Source: Marinomonas rhizomae
GTDB taxonomy: Bacteria > Pseudomonadota > Gammaproteobacteria > Pseudomonadales > Marinomonadaceae
Direction of reading: 5' to 3'
NCBI RefSeq assembly: GCF_024397855.1
Contig: NZ_CP073343.1
Coordinates: 558,001-622,000, forward strand
DNA: 64,000 nucleotides
Positions 8,470 to 17,245 of this stretch are shown one piece after another. The notes beneath the pieces are model-generated. The model did no database searches. It saw only the letters and a list, made by a program, of their open reading frames with translations, and was not told the origin of the DNA. Within the stretch, counting starts at the first letter, position 1. Every line of letters starts with the position of its first letter. The translations under genes and the position numbers were made by a program.

Positions 8470-9753
8470 ATGGGCTTAGCAATTTTATTGGGCATTTTTG
8501 CCCTATTAACTGTGGTTGGTGTGCCGGTAGCGTTTGCATTAGGTATGGCTGCGATCAGTGCGTTTTGGTACGAAGGTCTGCCTCTAATGATTGGTTTCCA
8601 GCGCATTGTGGCTGGCATGTCTACTTTCTCTTTATTGGCTATCCCATTCTTTATTTTTGCCGGTGAGCTGATGCTGCATGGTGGTATCGCAGCACGTTTG
8701 ATTCGCTTGGCGTCTGCCAGTGTTGGTTGGATGCGTGGTGGCTTGGGGCAGGTTAATGTCTTCTCTAGTATGTTGTTTGGTGGCATTTCTGGATCAGCGG
8801 TAGCGGACGTGTCGGCGCTAGGGTCTTTGCTTATTCCTGTGATGAAGGAAAAAGGCTATGACGATGACTATGCCGTGAATGTAACAGTAAGCTCCTCTAT
8901 TGCGGGGATCATGATTCCACCTAGCCATAATATGATTTTATATGTGGTTGCAGCGGGTGGCGGTATCTCGGTTGCTAGCTTGTTTATTGCAGGTATTGTT
9001 CCCGGCATTTTGATGTGTTTGATGTTGGGCTTTGTGGCTCGTTGGATTGCGATTCGTAGAAATTTTCCAACGGAACAGTTTGCGGGGTGGCGCTTTGTCT
9101 TTGTGGCGTTTATCGCCTCTTTCCCAGGCTTAATTACCGCGATCATTGTGGTAGGTGGGGCGTTATCTGGCATCTTCACTGTGACTGAGTCGGGGGCTAT
9201 TGGTGCTTTATATGCAATACTCATTACAGCGCTTGTTTATCGTTCTTTAAGTTTAAAAGACTTCTGGGTTGCTGTTATCCGTTCGGTTAGAACAACGGGG
9301 ATGGTGATGATTCTAGTGGGCTGTGCAGGCGCATTCGGTTACATGCTGGCTCTCTATGAGGTACCAAAAGTACTGGCGAGTGCGCTTACATCGGTTTCGG
9401 ATAATCCGATAGTTATCTTTTTGCTAATGAACCTGATTTTGCTTTTGTTGGGCATGATTATGGACATGGCGGCACTAATCCTAATTTGTACCCCTATTTT
9501 CCTACCTGTTGCCGTTAGTTTGGGCATGGATCCGATTCAGTTTGGCGTCATGCTAATGATGAACTTAGGGTTGGGGCTTTGTACACCACCAGTTGGTGGC
9601 TGTTTGTTTGTGGGTTGTGCCATTGGTGAGGTGCCAATACAAAGAGCAGTGAAGAGTATTTGGCCATTCTACTTGGCAATTTTGGCAGCGTTGATGCTGG
9701 TGACTTATATCCCTGCTGTCTCTATGACTTTGCCTGGATGGATTAACCCATAA
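8470..9753 (+). CDS. TRAP transporter large permease (DctM)
   Basis: The 427-residue protein has about twelve hydrophobic segments and the conserved DctM stretches LLAIPFFIFAGELM, FGGISGSAVADVSALGS and GIMIPPSHNMILY. It forms the transport channel of the TRAP system with the DctQ protein encoded just before it. The operon continues into uronate dehydrogenase and KDG dehydratase, so this system most likely imports a hexuronate in symport with sodium. Length and sequence are normal for the family. Confidence 0.93.
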   Translation: MGLAILLGIFALLTVVGVPVAFALGMAAISAFWYEGLPLMIGFQRIVAGMSTFSLLAIPFFIFAGELMLHGGIAARLIRLASASVGWMRGGLGQVNVFSSMLFGGISGSAVADVSALGSLLIPVMKEKGYDDDYAVNVTVSSSIAGIMIPPSHNMILYVVAAGGGISVASLFIAGIVPGILMCLMLGFVARWIAIRRNFPTEQFAGWRFVFVAFIASFPGLITAIIVVGGALSGIFTVTESGAIGALYAILITALVYRSLSLKDFWVAVIRSVRTTGMVMILVGCAGAFGYMLALYEVPKVLASALTSVSDNPIVIFLLMNLILLLLGMIMDMAALILICTPIFLPVAVSLGMDPIQFGVMLMMNLGLGLCTPPVGGCLFVGCAIGEVPIQRAVKSIWPFYLAILAALMLVTYIPAVSMTLPGWINP

Positions 9754-9787
9754 CGATAGGGTCATTGCTGTGGCCATAGGAGTAAAA

Positions 9788-10582
9788 ATGAAACGTGTTT
9801 TGATCACTGGCGCTGCTGGCCATTTAGGTAATGTTATGCGTCCCCGATTAAATGACTGGGCGACAGAAATTCGCCTTTCTGACATTGCCAAAGTAGATGA
9901 TTTAAAATCGAATGAACACTTTGTTCCGTGCGATCTAGGGGATGCTGATGCGGTTATCTCCCTAGTCGAAGGATGTGATGCGATTGTCCATTTTGGAGGG
10001 GTATCAACAGAGAATACGTTTGATAATATCTTAAATGGAAACATAAAAGGTGCTTACAATTTATATGAAGCCGCTAGGAAAAATGGTGTAAAGCGTATCT
10101 TTTTTGCTAGCTCCAATCATGTGGTTGGTTTTCATGATAGAGAAACACTTTTAGATGCCCACTGTGCAATGCGACCAGACAGTATGTATGGACTATCGAA
10201 ATGCTTTGGTGAGCTATTGGCACAGTATTATTACGATAAATTTGGTATTGAATCGGCAGTAGTTCGCATTGGGTCTTGTTTTCCCAAACCGAGTAACCGT
10301 CGCATGTTATCGACTTGGTTAAGTGAGGGGGATTTGTCAGACTTGATCAAAAAAGTATATGCCGCAGATCGATTAGGTTGCACGGTTATATATGGTGTAT
10401 CTGACAACCCAAGCACGTGGTGGGATAACCGCCACGCCAAGTTTATAGGTTGGACACCAAAGGATTCATCTGCGGTGTTTGAAAATGAAGCGTATTTGCA
10501 AGAAGAGCAGGCAGACCCAAATGATCCAGCAGTCCGTTTTCAAGGAGGGGGATTTGCCTGCGCAGGGCATTTTGAAGATTAG
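9788..10582 (+). CDS. udh: Uronate dehydrogenase
   Basis: The 264-residue protein is a short-chain (extended) NAD-dependent dehydrogenase. The Rossmann motif GAAGHLG is at residues 8-14, the catalytic serine region ASSNH at 107-111, and the YxxxK pair is Y134 and K138. Length and stretches such as RIGSCFPKPSNRRMLSTW and the C-terminal DPNDPAVRFQGG match what I recall of bacterial uronate dehydrogenases. These oxidise glucuronate or galacturonate to the aldaro-lactone with NAD. ATG 9788 follows AGGAGT; an in-frame GTG at 9770 has no comparable site. It provides the first step of the oxidative uronate route, feeding aldarate to glucarate dehydratase and KdgD. Confidence 0.93.
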   Translation: MKRVLITGAAGHLGNVMRPRLNDWATEIRLSDIAKVDDLKSNEHFVPCDLGDADAVISLVEGCDAIVHFGGVSTENTFDNILNGNIKGAYNLYEAARKNGVKRIFFASSNHVVGFHDRETLLDAHCAMRPDSMYGLSKCFGELLAQYYYDKFGIESAVVRIGSCFPKPSNRRMLSTWLSEGDLSDLIKKVYAADRLGCTVIYGVSDNPSTWWDNRHAKFIGWTPKDSSAVFENEAYLQEEQADPNDPAVRFQGGGFACAGHFED

Positions 10583-10713
10583 CGTTACAACTTAGTTTAT
10601 TTCGATTAAATCAAATCGGTTCTTAAGGTTTATTGCTCGATTTATTGGGCAGGGCTTTGTGCTGCCAAAATAAGAGCTTTTTACCCAAAAAATAACAAAA
10701 AAAGGATGATTCT

Positions 10714-11625
10714 ATGACACTTTCTGTCGAGCGTATTCGAGCATCTCTTAGCGATGGTTTACTTTCGTTTCCAATTACAGACTTTGATGAAAAAGGCCAA
10801 TTTAACCCAGAAACCTATAAGGCGCGCATTGAGTGGTTTATTGAGCATGATGTGTCTGCTGTTTTTGTTGCGGGTGGTACAGGGGAATTTTTCTCTTTGG
10901 ATTTAGCTGAATATAAACAGATTGTTAAAATTGCCGTTGAGACTGTGGCCGGGCGGGTACCTGTGATCGCCAGTGCGGGGCGGAGTGTTGCTGAAGCTAA
11001 GATGTTCGTTCTTGCCGCCGAAGAGGCTGGCTGCGATGGTATTCTCTTAATGCCTCCGTTTTTAACTGAGTGCCCAGAAGACGGTATTATTGAATATGCG
11101 TCTCAGATTATGCAAAGCAGTCCTATTCAGTTCATTTACTATAACCGTGGTAATGGTATTTTGGGTGCGGAAAATGTCAAATTATTGGCTGCGAATAACC
11201 CTAACTTAATCGCGTTAAAAGATGGTGTAGGTAATATTGCCGCCTTGAACGATACGATTAAAACAGTAGGCGATAGACTGGTTTACATCGGTGGTGTACC
11301 AACGGCGGAGATCTTTGCTGAGGCTTATCTTTCGATCGGCGTAAATACCTATTCGTCGGCGGTATTTAACTTTATGCCTGAAATGGCGAACCGTTTTTAT
11401 AAGGCATTACGAGAGGGAAATAAGGCAGTTGTCACCTCTATTATTCAAGACTTCTTTATTCCATTTTGTCGTCTACGGGATGAGAAAAAAGGTTATGCAG
11501 TCAGCCTTATCAAATCAGGGGCATCAGCGATCGGTCGATCTGCAGGGGAAGTCAGAGCGCCTTTAACTATGCCGACAACAGAGCAAGAAGGTCGACTGAA
11601 AGCGTTAATCGACTCGAATAAATAG
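10714..11625 (+). CDS. kdgD: 5-dehydro-4-deoxyglucarate dehydratase
   Basis: The 303-residue protein belongs to the DHDPS/N-acetylneuraminate lyase (beta/alpha)8 family. The substrate-carboxylate loop GGTGE is at residues 54-58, the catalytic tyrosine is Y143 in IYYNRGNG, and the Schiff-base lysine is K169 in LIALKDGVGN. VAGGTGEFFSL and YYNRGNG are characteristic of KDG dehydratases, which decarboxylate and dehydrate 5-keto-4-deoxyglucarate to 2-oxoglutarate semialdehyde. It follows udh by 131 bases and ends the TRAP-uronate operon before a strong terminator. The next enzyme, semialdehyde dehydrogenase, is not in the window. Confidence 0.94.
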   Translation: MTLSVERIRASLSDGLLSFPITDFDEKGQFNPETYKARIEWFIEHDVSAVFVAGGTGEFFSLDLAEYKQIVKIAVETVAGRVPVIASAGRSVAEAKMFVLAAEEAGCDGILLMPPFLTECPEDGIIEYASQIMQSSPIQFIYYNRGNGILGAENVKLLAANNPNLIALKDGVGNIAALNDTIKTVGDRLVYIGGVPTAEIFAEAYLSIGVNTYSSAVFNFMPEMANRFYKALREGNKAVVTSIIQDFFIPFCRLRDEKKGYAVSLIKSGASAIGRSAGEVRAPLTMPTTEQEGRLKALIDSNK

Positions 11626-11664
11626 AGACCTTCAGTTGTTAGTTGATGTCTCTTAACTTTTAAC

Positions 11665-11706
11665 AAAAAAGCCGCTGTTCATAACAATATGAACAGCGGC
11701 TTTTTT
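11665..11706. terminator. Bidirectional rho-independent terminator
   Basis: A perfect 12-base-pair stem (11671-11682 with 11689-11700) has a 6-base loop, is preceded by AAAAAA and followed by TTTTTT. It separates kdgD (plus strand) from the convergent oxygenase gene and should work in both directions. Confidence 0.92.
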
Positions 11707-11729
11707 GCATTTTACTTTATTAGTAACTA

Positions 11730-12575
11730 CTAGGCGGGTAAAACACCTAATTCCACTAAGCGTTCATGTAAATAGCTTTTTGCCGTATGGCGTTCGGAAA
11801 GCACGACTTCCGGCTTCGGATGTAAGAACAGAGGCAGAGAAATACGCGATTTGGTTTTGTCTGCGCCTTCTGGGTTTATTACACGGTGCGACGTTGATGG
11901 GAAATACCCACCAGAGGCTTCTTGCAGCATGTCGCCAATGTTGACGATTAATGTACCAAAGTCGCAAGGTACGTCCATCCAAGTGCCGTCTTTGGCTTTG
12001 ACTTGTAACCCTGGCTCGTTGGCAGAAGGCAGTATCGTCAATAGATTAATGTCTTCATGGGCACCCGCTCGAATCGCGCCAAGTTCTTCATCACCTTTTA
12101 GTGGTGGGTAATGCAAGATACGCAGTAAGGTTTGCTGGCTATTTTCTACCATGCTGGAGAGCGGCTGCGTGTAATGCTTTGCCACGTCTACTGGAGAATG
12201 CTGTTCTACCCAAGCCAGTAGCTCTTCTGCCAAGCTGGTGGCTTCGCCATAATATTGCTCCAAAGATGGCTTCTGCTTAGCAGGGCATTGTCCCCAAGGG
12301 TAGTAGTGAAAGTATTCTTTTATATCTCGTTTGGTATGGCCTTTTGCTGTTTCAGCCGCTTTTGGCGAGAAGTAACCATCTTGTGGACCAACATTGTAGC
12401 GATAGTCGTATTTGCTATCGTCCGAGAAAAATTCTTGCCAATCTTTGTAGATAGCGCTAACGAGTTCTTTTTTGATTGGGTGGTTTTTAAGGACGCCAAA
12501 GCCTGTTTCACGAAGAGATTTTACAAAATCCTCTGCGGCGGTTGGGCTTGTGTAATCAATAGCTTGTAATTGCAT
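11730..12575 (-). CDS. 2-oxoglutarate/Fe(II) dioxygenase, isopenicillin N synthase-like
   Basis: The 281-residue protein has the non-haem iron oxygenase fold. The N-terminal DIOX_N-like part contains ETGFGVLKNHPI. The iron triad HxD...H is visible as GAHEDINLLTIL and, about 55 residues later, TSHRVINP, followed by the SRISLPLF arginine-serine pair that binds the 2-oxoglutarate carboxylate. The start has an AGGAAA site. Relatives include 2OG oxygenases of unknown substrate and ethylene-forming or gibberellin-type enzymes. The substrate cannot be told from sequence. A short gene of unknown function lies about 100 bases upstream on the same strand. Confidence 0.85.
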   Translation of the reverse strand: MQLQAIDYTSPTAAEDFVKSLRETGFGVLKNHPIKKELVSAIYKDWQEFFSDDSKYDYRYNVGPQDGYFSPKAAETAKGHTKRDIKEYFHYYPWGQCPAKQKPSLEQYYGEATSLAEELLAWVEQHSPVDVAKHYTQPLSSMVENSQQTLLRILHYPPLKGDEELGAIRAGAHEDINLLTILPSANEPGLQVKAKDGTWMDVPCDFGTLIVNIGDMLQEASGGYFPSTSHRVINPEGADKTKSRISLPLFLHPKPEVVLSERHTAKSYLHERLVELGVLPA

Positions 12576-12673
12576 GATTGTTTCCTATAGGCCAAATACT
12601 GGCTTTTTGTCTGAAATAGGTACCGTTTGATAATAGACGGATACAGTGAATTTTCGAGAACAATATAGGGAAT

Positions 12674-12829
12674 CTAAGACGACCAACCACTGTGGAAAAA
12701 GTAGCGCAAATCGATGGTTTCGGCTTGGTAATGTTCAATCCATTGCGCCAGACTCATCCCATCTAGACGATCAAACATCTCAGCATAAGCCGATTGTGTT
12801 TGCACGTTGTTTGAAGATAGTAAGGGCAT
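12674..12829 (-). CDS. 51-residue protein of unknown function
   Basis: The frame opens at ATG 12829 six bases after a perfect GGAGG ribosome site and encodes 51 residues with an acidic and aromatic composition and no membrane segment. The middle (AYAEMFDRLDGMSLAQWIEHYQ) looks like two amphipathic helices, and the end is FFHSGWSS. I do not recognise a family. It lies about 100 bases upstream of the 2OG oxygenase on the same strand and may share its transcript. The strong ribosome site is the main reason to call it real. Confidence 0.5.
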   Translation of the reverse strand: MPLLSSNNVQTQSAYAEMFDRLDGMSLAQWIEHYQAETIDLRYFFHSGWSS

Positions 12830-13130
12830 TACATGCCTCCGAAGCACGATAAATAGATACATTTAACCCTTAATTGAGGATTAAGGGTGCTAGTTTACTG
12901 CTTGAAATGTGAGTTTTGAAGGGATTCAGTAATAATTTGTAGTTTGGGGGTGGGCAAATGCGTCATTTGTCCTATACTGCAGAGGTCGGCTATTCTTATT
13001 TGCCGTCTTCTTATTGCTCTTCTCTATATCTATATTTCGCCTCATTGGCGAGTTTTGTCTTAAGTTCAGGTACTTCTTAGGTTTTAGTAACTAGCGCGAT
13101 TTTTGCGCTGTCATCAATTAAAGAGGGCTC
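12830..13130. other. Intergenic region with 9-bp inverted repeat
   Basis: This 301-base gap separates the leftward small gene from yqgE. It contains a perfect inverted repeat, ACCCTTAAT at 12866-12874 and ATTAAGGGT at 12880-12888, with a 5-base spacer and no T run, so it looks more like an operator or leader hairpin than a terminator. A TATACT hexamer near 12973 could be a -10 box for yqgE. Nothing else was recognised. Confidence 0.4.
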
Positions 13131-13703
13131 ATGACTATGAAAGCAATTTTCGATTCGTTTAAAAATCACTTTTTAATTTCTATGCCACACCTAGACGACC
13201 CACATTTTGAACATACTGTTATTTATCTTTGTGAGCACACCGAAGCGGGCGCTATGGGGATTATCATTAACCGTCCCTCAAATGTTGATTTTACCGAATT
13301 GGCAGATCACCTTGGCATTCGAATCAGCAGCCCACGCTTAACCTCTGAGCCAATTTACACTGGTGGCCCAATGGAGGCAGAGCGCGGCTTTATTCTGCAC
13401 ACCGCAGATAAAGTTTGGAGTAATACGTTGCGAGTGAACGATGAGGTTTCTTTATCTGCGTCGCTAGAAGCGTTGGAAGATATAGCACAAGGTACAGGGC
13501 CGGAAGCGTTTCGGATTACACTAGGTTGCGCGGGCTGGGATGCAGGACAGCTTGAAACCGAGATTGCCAATAATGATTGGCTGGTATGCGAAGCGGATTT
13601 AGACGTATTATTTAACACACCAAGTGATATGCAGTTTACCGCCGCGACACGCGTGTTGGGAATTGATATGACAAGACTTTCACCGGATATAGGACATGGT
13701 TAA
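13131..13703 (+). CDS. yqgE: YqgE/AlgH family protein (UPF0301)
   Basis: The 190-residue protein carries the YqgE hallmarks KNHFLISMPHLDDPHFEHTVIYLCEH at the start (given here in part), GAMGIIINRPS, and TLGCAGWDAGQLETEI near the C-terminus. The family is cytoplasmic and its biochemical role is not settled; AlgH was named from alginate regulation in Pseudomonas. It overlaps the start of ruvX by a single base (TAATG), the usual yqgE-yqgF arrangement in gammaproteobacteria, and pyrR, pyrB and pyrC' follow as in Pseudomonas. Confidence 0.95.
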   Translation: MTMKAIFDSFKNHFLISMPHLDDPHFEHTVIYLCEHTEAGAMGIIINRPSNVDFTELADHLGIRISSPRLTSEPIYTGGPMEAERGFILHTADKVWSNTLRVNDEVSLSASLEALEDIAQGTGPEAFRITLGCAGWDAGQLETEIANNDWLVCEADLDVLFNTPSDMQFTAATRVLGIDMTRLSPDIGHG

Positions 13704-14173
13704 TGACAGGGTCGATCTCTACAGAAACATCGTTAGATGATAACCAGAAGCCCAATACTGTTTGTTCAGTATTGGGCTTTGATTTTGGCACGACACGCAT
13801 TGGTGTTGCATTTGGTCAAAGTATTACTGGCACTGCTCAGCCGCTTGACCCGCTTAAGGCCAAAGAAGGTATTCCCAATTGGGATGAAATCACGCGTATC
13901 GTCACAGAATGGAAACCAGATGCTTTTGTGGTTGGTTTGCCACTTGACATGGACGGTTCAGAAAATGAGATGTGTCAACGGGCACGCAAATTTGCCAAAC
14001 GATTGCATGGACGTTTTAACCTTCCTTACCATATGATGGATGAACGCTTGTCGTCTTATGAGGCCAAGGGGCAGGTTATTGCTCGCGGAGGCAATCGTAA
14101 CTTTAAAGAGAATTCGGTAGATGGTTTGGCCGCTCAAATGATTTTAGAGACTTGGTTTGCAGAGTCTTATTAA
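13703..14173 (+). CDS. ruvX: Putative pre-16S rRNA nuclease / Holliday junction resolvase-like YqgF
   Basis: The 156-residue protein has the RNase H-like fold of the YqgF family. The first catalytic aspartate lies in LGFDFGTTRIGVA, a second acidic motif in the FVVGLPLDMDG region and DERLSSYEA, and the last aspartate in ENSVDGLAAQMILE. In E. coli the protein matures the 16S rRNA 5' end. The start codon overlaps the yqgE stop, so translation is coupled. It is somewhat longer than E. coli YqgF because of a non-conserved N-terminal extension of about 20 residues. It belongs to the yqgE-ruvX-pyrR cluster. Confidence 0.93.
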   Translation: MTGSISTETSLDDNQKPNTVCSVLGFDFGTTRIGVAFGQSITGTAQPLDPLKAKEGIPNWDEITRIVTEWKPDAFVVGLPLDMDGSENEMCQRARKFAKRLHGRFNLPYHMMDERLSSYEAKGQVIARGGNRNFKENSVDGLAAQMILETWFAESY

Positions 14174-14220
14174 GGATTGTTTGCTTCACGGTGTTTTATT
14201 ATGAAAAGGTTTGAGAAACA

Positions 14221-14718
14221 ATGAAGTTAGATTTAGAGCATTCCCTAGCGTCCATGAAAACGCAATTGGCAGAGTACTGTAAAAAGAACAACATCGAAGA
14301 TGCCATTGTTGTGGGGATTCATACCGGTGGTGTTTGGGTGGCAGAACGTTTGATGGAAGCCGTGCCAACGACAGAACCTTTGGCGACTTTAGATATCACG
14401 TTTTATCGTGATGATTTTACTAAAGCGGGCTTGAACCCCAAGGTAAATCAAACCTTATTGCCAGCGATTGAAGATCGTCACGTAATCTTGGTCGACGATG
14501 TATTGATGTCTGGCCGTACGATTCGCGCGGCAATGAATGAAATATTTGATTTTGGCCGACCAGCAAGTATTACGTTAGCTATCCTTTACGATCTAGGTCA
14601 GCATGAGTTACCTATTGCTGCGGATATCGTTGGAGAGCATTTAGCTCTTAATCCTGATCAAAGGGTTAAGTTGGCTGGGCCAGAAGTGCTTACCGTTTCT
14701 GTGATTGATACCCATTAA
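14221..14718 (+). CDS. pyrR: Bifunctional pyr operon regulator / uracil phosphoribosyltransferase
   Basis: The 165-residue protein has the type I phosphoribosyltransferase PRPP loop VILVDDVLMSGRT at residues 88-100 and the GIHTGGVWVAERL segment typical of PyrR. In Bacillus PyrR binds pyr mRNA with UMP to cause attenuation, while in Pseudomonas it acts on pyr gene expression by a less clear mechanism. The gene directly precedes pyrB and pyrC', separated by a 239-base leader with several hairpins. This makes local regulation of pyrB likely but unproven. Confidence 0.93.
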   Translation: MKLDLEHSLASMKTQLAEYCKKNNIEDAIVVGIHTGGVWVAERLMEAVPTTEPLATLDITFYRDDFTKAGLNPKVNQTLLPAIEDRHVILVDDVLMSGRTIRAAMNEIFDFGRPASITLAILYDLGQHELPIAADIVGEHLALNPDQRVKLAGPEVLTVSVIDTH

Positions 14719-14804
14719 TATGCATAACAAAGCTTTATTTTTTGATGAACACGTACGACAATTAACGTATGGATAAGATTGACGACACTGTGGTTAAAAG
14801 AATG

Positions 14805-14936
14805 AGATCTCACTCAAAAAAATACGGTGAGACAATCGTTTAGTGTCATAAATGCCCGGCTGCAGTTACTCTGTACCGGGCATTTTCCTATCTGAATATC
14901 CTATTTTAAATAGAGAAAGACGACACCATCGTCTTT
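14805..14936 (+). promoter_or_regulatory. Multi-hairpin leader between pyrR and pyrB
   Basis: Three stem-loops occur before pyrB. TCTCAC pairs with GTGAGA within 14808-14832. A strong stem joins 14851-14859 to 14876-14884 and is extended by an inner helix, followed by a short TTTT. The perfect 8-bp stem AAAGACGA/TCGTCTTT occupies 14916-14936, just upstream of the pyrB ribosome site GAGGAAA. The second resembles a terminator. The set could form an attenuator or RNA target for PyrR, or the second hairpin may simply end the pyrR message. Confidence 0.45.
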
Positions 14937-14957
14937 GCAGTTTGAGGAAAGCAAACC

Positions 14958-15962
14958 ATGATGCGATCCGAGCCTCGGGCATTACAGTTAAATGAATACG
15001 GGCAGCTTAAGCACTTTTTAACGCTGGATGGATTGGACAAAACCATTTTGACGGAGATTCTCGATCGAGCAGATTCTTTTCTCTCAATGGGAGAGCAATC
15101 GGTTAAGAAGGTACCGCTTCTACGCGGTAAAACCGTGGTCAACTTGTTTTTTGAAAACTCTACGCGTACTCGTACTACATTTGAATTGGCCGCCAAGCGG
15201 TTGTCGGCAGATGTTATTAATCTAAACATTGAAACATCAGCCACCTCGAAAGGAGAGTCCTTACTGGATACTCTGAAAAACCTGGAAGCGATGCAAAGTG
15301 ATATGTTTATTGTCCGTCATTCTGACAGCGGCGCCGCCCACTTTATTGCTGAACATTGCACGCCAAACGTGGCGATTATTAATGCCGGAGATGGACGTCA
15401 CGCTCACCCAACACAAGCCATGTTAGACATGCTGACGATTCGTCGTCACAAAGGCAGTTTTGATGGCCTCAAGGTCGCTATTGTTGGTGATATTTTACAT
15501 TCTCGTGTGGCGCGTTCACAGCTTCAAGCACTGACTACTTTGGGGGTGAGTGACGTTCGTTTAGTCGGACCCAAAACCTTGGTGCCAAGTTTTTTTGCGG
15601 AAATGGGCGCAACCATTTGTCATGATTTAGAAGCGGGCATAAAAGATGTCGACGTTGTCGTGATGCTGCGTTTGCAGAAAGAGCGTATGAAAGGCGCTCT
15701 GTTGCCGAGTGAAAGTGAATTCTATCGCTTGTATGGTTTGACGGAAGAGACGCTTGCTTGGGCGAAGCCTGATGCCATTGTTATGCACCCAGGTCCTATT
15801 AATCGTGGTGTCGAGATTTCTTCTGAAGTGGCTGATGGCGAGCATTCAGTTATCTTGGACCAAGTAACTAACGGCATCGCGGTGCGCATGGCTGTCATGT
15901 CGATGGCAATGAGTGGTCAGTTACAAAGTGATGATACGCCAGTCGCGAAGGATGAAAAATAA
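14958..15962 (+). CDS. pyrB: Aspartate carbamoyltransferase catalytic subunit
   Basis: The 334-residue enzyme joins carbamoyl phosphate and aspartate in the second step of pyrimidine synthesis. The carbamoyl-phosphate motif STRTRTT is at residues 68-74, the aspartate-domain [11 protein letters not shown] follows, and RLQKERM and HPGPINRG are the substrate-loop motifs. It has the roughly 20-residue N-terminal extension seen in the Pseudomonas class A enzymes that assemble with an inactive dihydroorotase-like PyrC'. The pyrC' gene starts two bases after the pyrB stop, consistent with such a dodecameric complex. A GAGGAAA site precedes the start. Confidence 0.96.
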   Translation: MMRSEPRALQLNEYGQLKHFLTLDGLDKTILTEILDRADSFLSMGEQSVKKVPLLRGKTVVNLFFENSTRTRTTFELAAKRLSADVINLNIETSATSKGESLLDTLKNLEAMQSDMFIVRHSDSGAAHFIAEHCTPNVAIINAGDGRHAHPTQAMLDMLTIRRHKGSFDGLKVAIVGDILHSRVARSQLQALTTLGVSDVRLVGPKTLVPSFFAEMGATICHDLEAGIKDVDVVVMLRLQKERMKGALLPSESEFYRLYGLTEETLAWAKPDAIVMHPGPINRGVEISSEVADGEHSVILDQVTNGIAVRMAVMSMAMSGQLQSDDTPVAKDEK

Positions 15963-15963
15963 C

Positions 15964-17241
15964 ATGAAATTACGTATTCAAAATGGTCGTTTGATCGACC
16001 CTAGTCAAGATATTGATGCAGTAACGGATTTGTTTGTTGATAATCAAAAAATCGTTGCGATTGGTGACGCGCCAGCAGGCTTTGAAGACGCTGAAGTGAT
16101 AGATGCATCAGGCCAATGGATTTTACCCGGTTTGGTGGATCTTGCTGTGTCTCTTCGCGAGCCTGGTCAAACTCAAAAAGGCAGTATTGCAACAGAAGGT
16201 CGCGCCGCTGTATCTGGTGGTGTTACGACCTTGGTTTGTCCTCCAGATACGCGCCCAATTGTTGATACTCCAGCTGTGGCTGCGCTTATTCAAGACAAGG
16301 CTGACGATGCAGGTATGGCCAATGTGTTTCCGCTTGGCGCCCTAACACAAGGACTGGAAGGTGCGCAGCTGAGTAACATGGTTGCTTTGACCGATGCCGG
16401 TTGTATTGCTTTATCGAATCACCGTCATCCGATGGCAAGCACTAAGGTGCTGTCGCGTGCGCTTGAATATGCGTCGACACATGATTTATTGGTGGTTTTT
16501 CACCCTGATGAATCCAGCCTTTCAGAAGGTGGTTGTGCTCATGAAGGCTTGATGTCGACCATGCATGGTTTAGCCGGGATTCCTGAAGAAGCAGAAACCA
16601 TTGCTCTGATGCGTGATTTATTGCTGGTGGAAAAAACCGGAGTACGAGCACACTTTGCTCGATTGTCTTGTGCTAAGTCGGTTGAGATGATTGCCGATGC
16701 CAAAGCGTCTGGATTAGATGTCACCGCTGATGTTGCTGTGCATAACCTTTTGTTGAATGATCAAATGCTCAATCGTTTTGATGGTCATTATCATGTGCTG
16801 CCACCACTTCGTAGTGATGAAGATCGTCTGACCTTGATCGAAGGTATTAAAGCAGGGGTTATTTCTGCCATTTGCTCTGATCATCAGCCACATGAAAAGA
16901 TGGCGAAAATTGCACCGTTTGCGGCAACAGAGCCAGGTATGGCCAACGTTGAAATATTATTGCCTTTGGCTATGTTGCTCATGGATGAAGGAGATTTAGA
17001 CTTTTCGACCGTTTTGACTTGTTTAACATCTGGTCCAGCGGCTTGCTTTGGATTAGAGGCGGGGTCTTTGTCGGTAGGGAGTTTTGCTGACTTTATTTTC
17101 TACGACAGCACCGCACGTTGGACTTGGTCTTATGAAGGTCGCAAGACAAAAGGTCATAACTCGCCTTACTTTGGTAATGAGTTCGTTGGGCGTGTGACGT
17201 CGACTTATATCTCAGGTCAACGAGTCTATCAGGCTGTTTAA
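15964..17241 (+). CDS. pyrC': Dihydroorotase-like protein (PyrC', non-catalytic partner of PyrB)
   Basis: The 425-residue protein has an amidohydrolase fold very like dihydroorotase, but the first zinc motif is lost. Where active enzymes have DxHxHLREPG, this one has DLAVSLREPG at residues 59-68, so both histidines are replaced by Ala61 and Ser63. FHPDESSL and CSDHQPH remain. This matches the pseudo-dihydroorotases of Pseudomonas that are needed for aspartate carbamoyltransferase assembly and do not catalyse. ATG 15964 is chosen; longer in-frame starts overlap pyrB. An active dihydroorotase must be encoded elsewhere. Confidence 0.92.
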   Translation: MKLRIQNGRLIDPSQDIDAVTDLFVDNQKIVAIGDAPAGFEDAEVIDASGQWILPGLVDLAVSLREPGQTQKGSIATEGRAAVSGGVTTLVCPPDTRPIVDTPAVAALIQDKADDAGMANVFPLGALTQGLEGAQLSNMVALTDAGCIALSNHRHPMASTKVLSRALEYASTHDLLVVFHPDESSLSEGGCAHEGLMSTMHGLAGIPEEAETIALMRDLLLVEKTGVRAHFARLSCAKSVEMIADAKASGLDVTADVAVHNLLLNDQMLNRFDGHYHVLPPLRSDEDRLTLIEGIKAGVISAICSDHQPHEKMAKIAPFAATEPGMANVEILLPLAMLLMDEGDLDFSTVLTCLTSGPAACFGLEAGSLSVGSFADFIFYDSTARWTWSYEGRKTKGHNSPYFGNEFVGRVTSTYISGQRVYQAV

Positions 17242-17245
17242 GCCC

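Noticed and set aside
12255..12569. Plus-strand frame of about 104 codons inside the oxygenase gene
   Set aside because: It lies opposite a well-supported family member with intact iron-binding motifs, has no ribosome site, and resembles no known protein.
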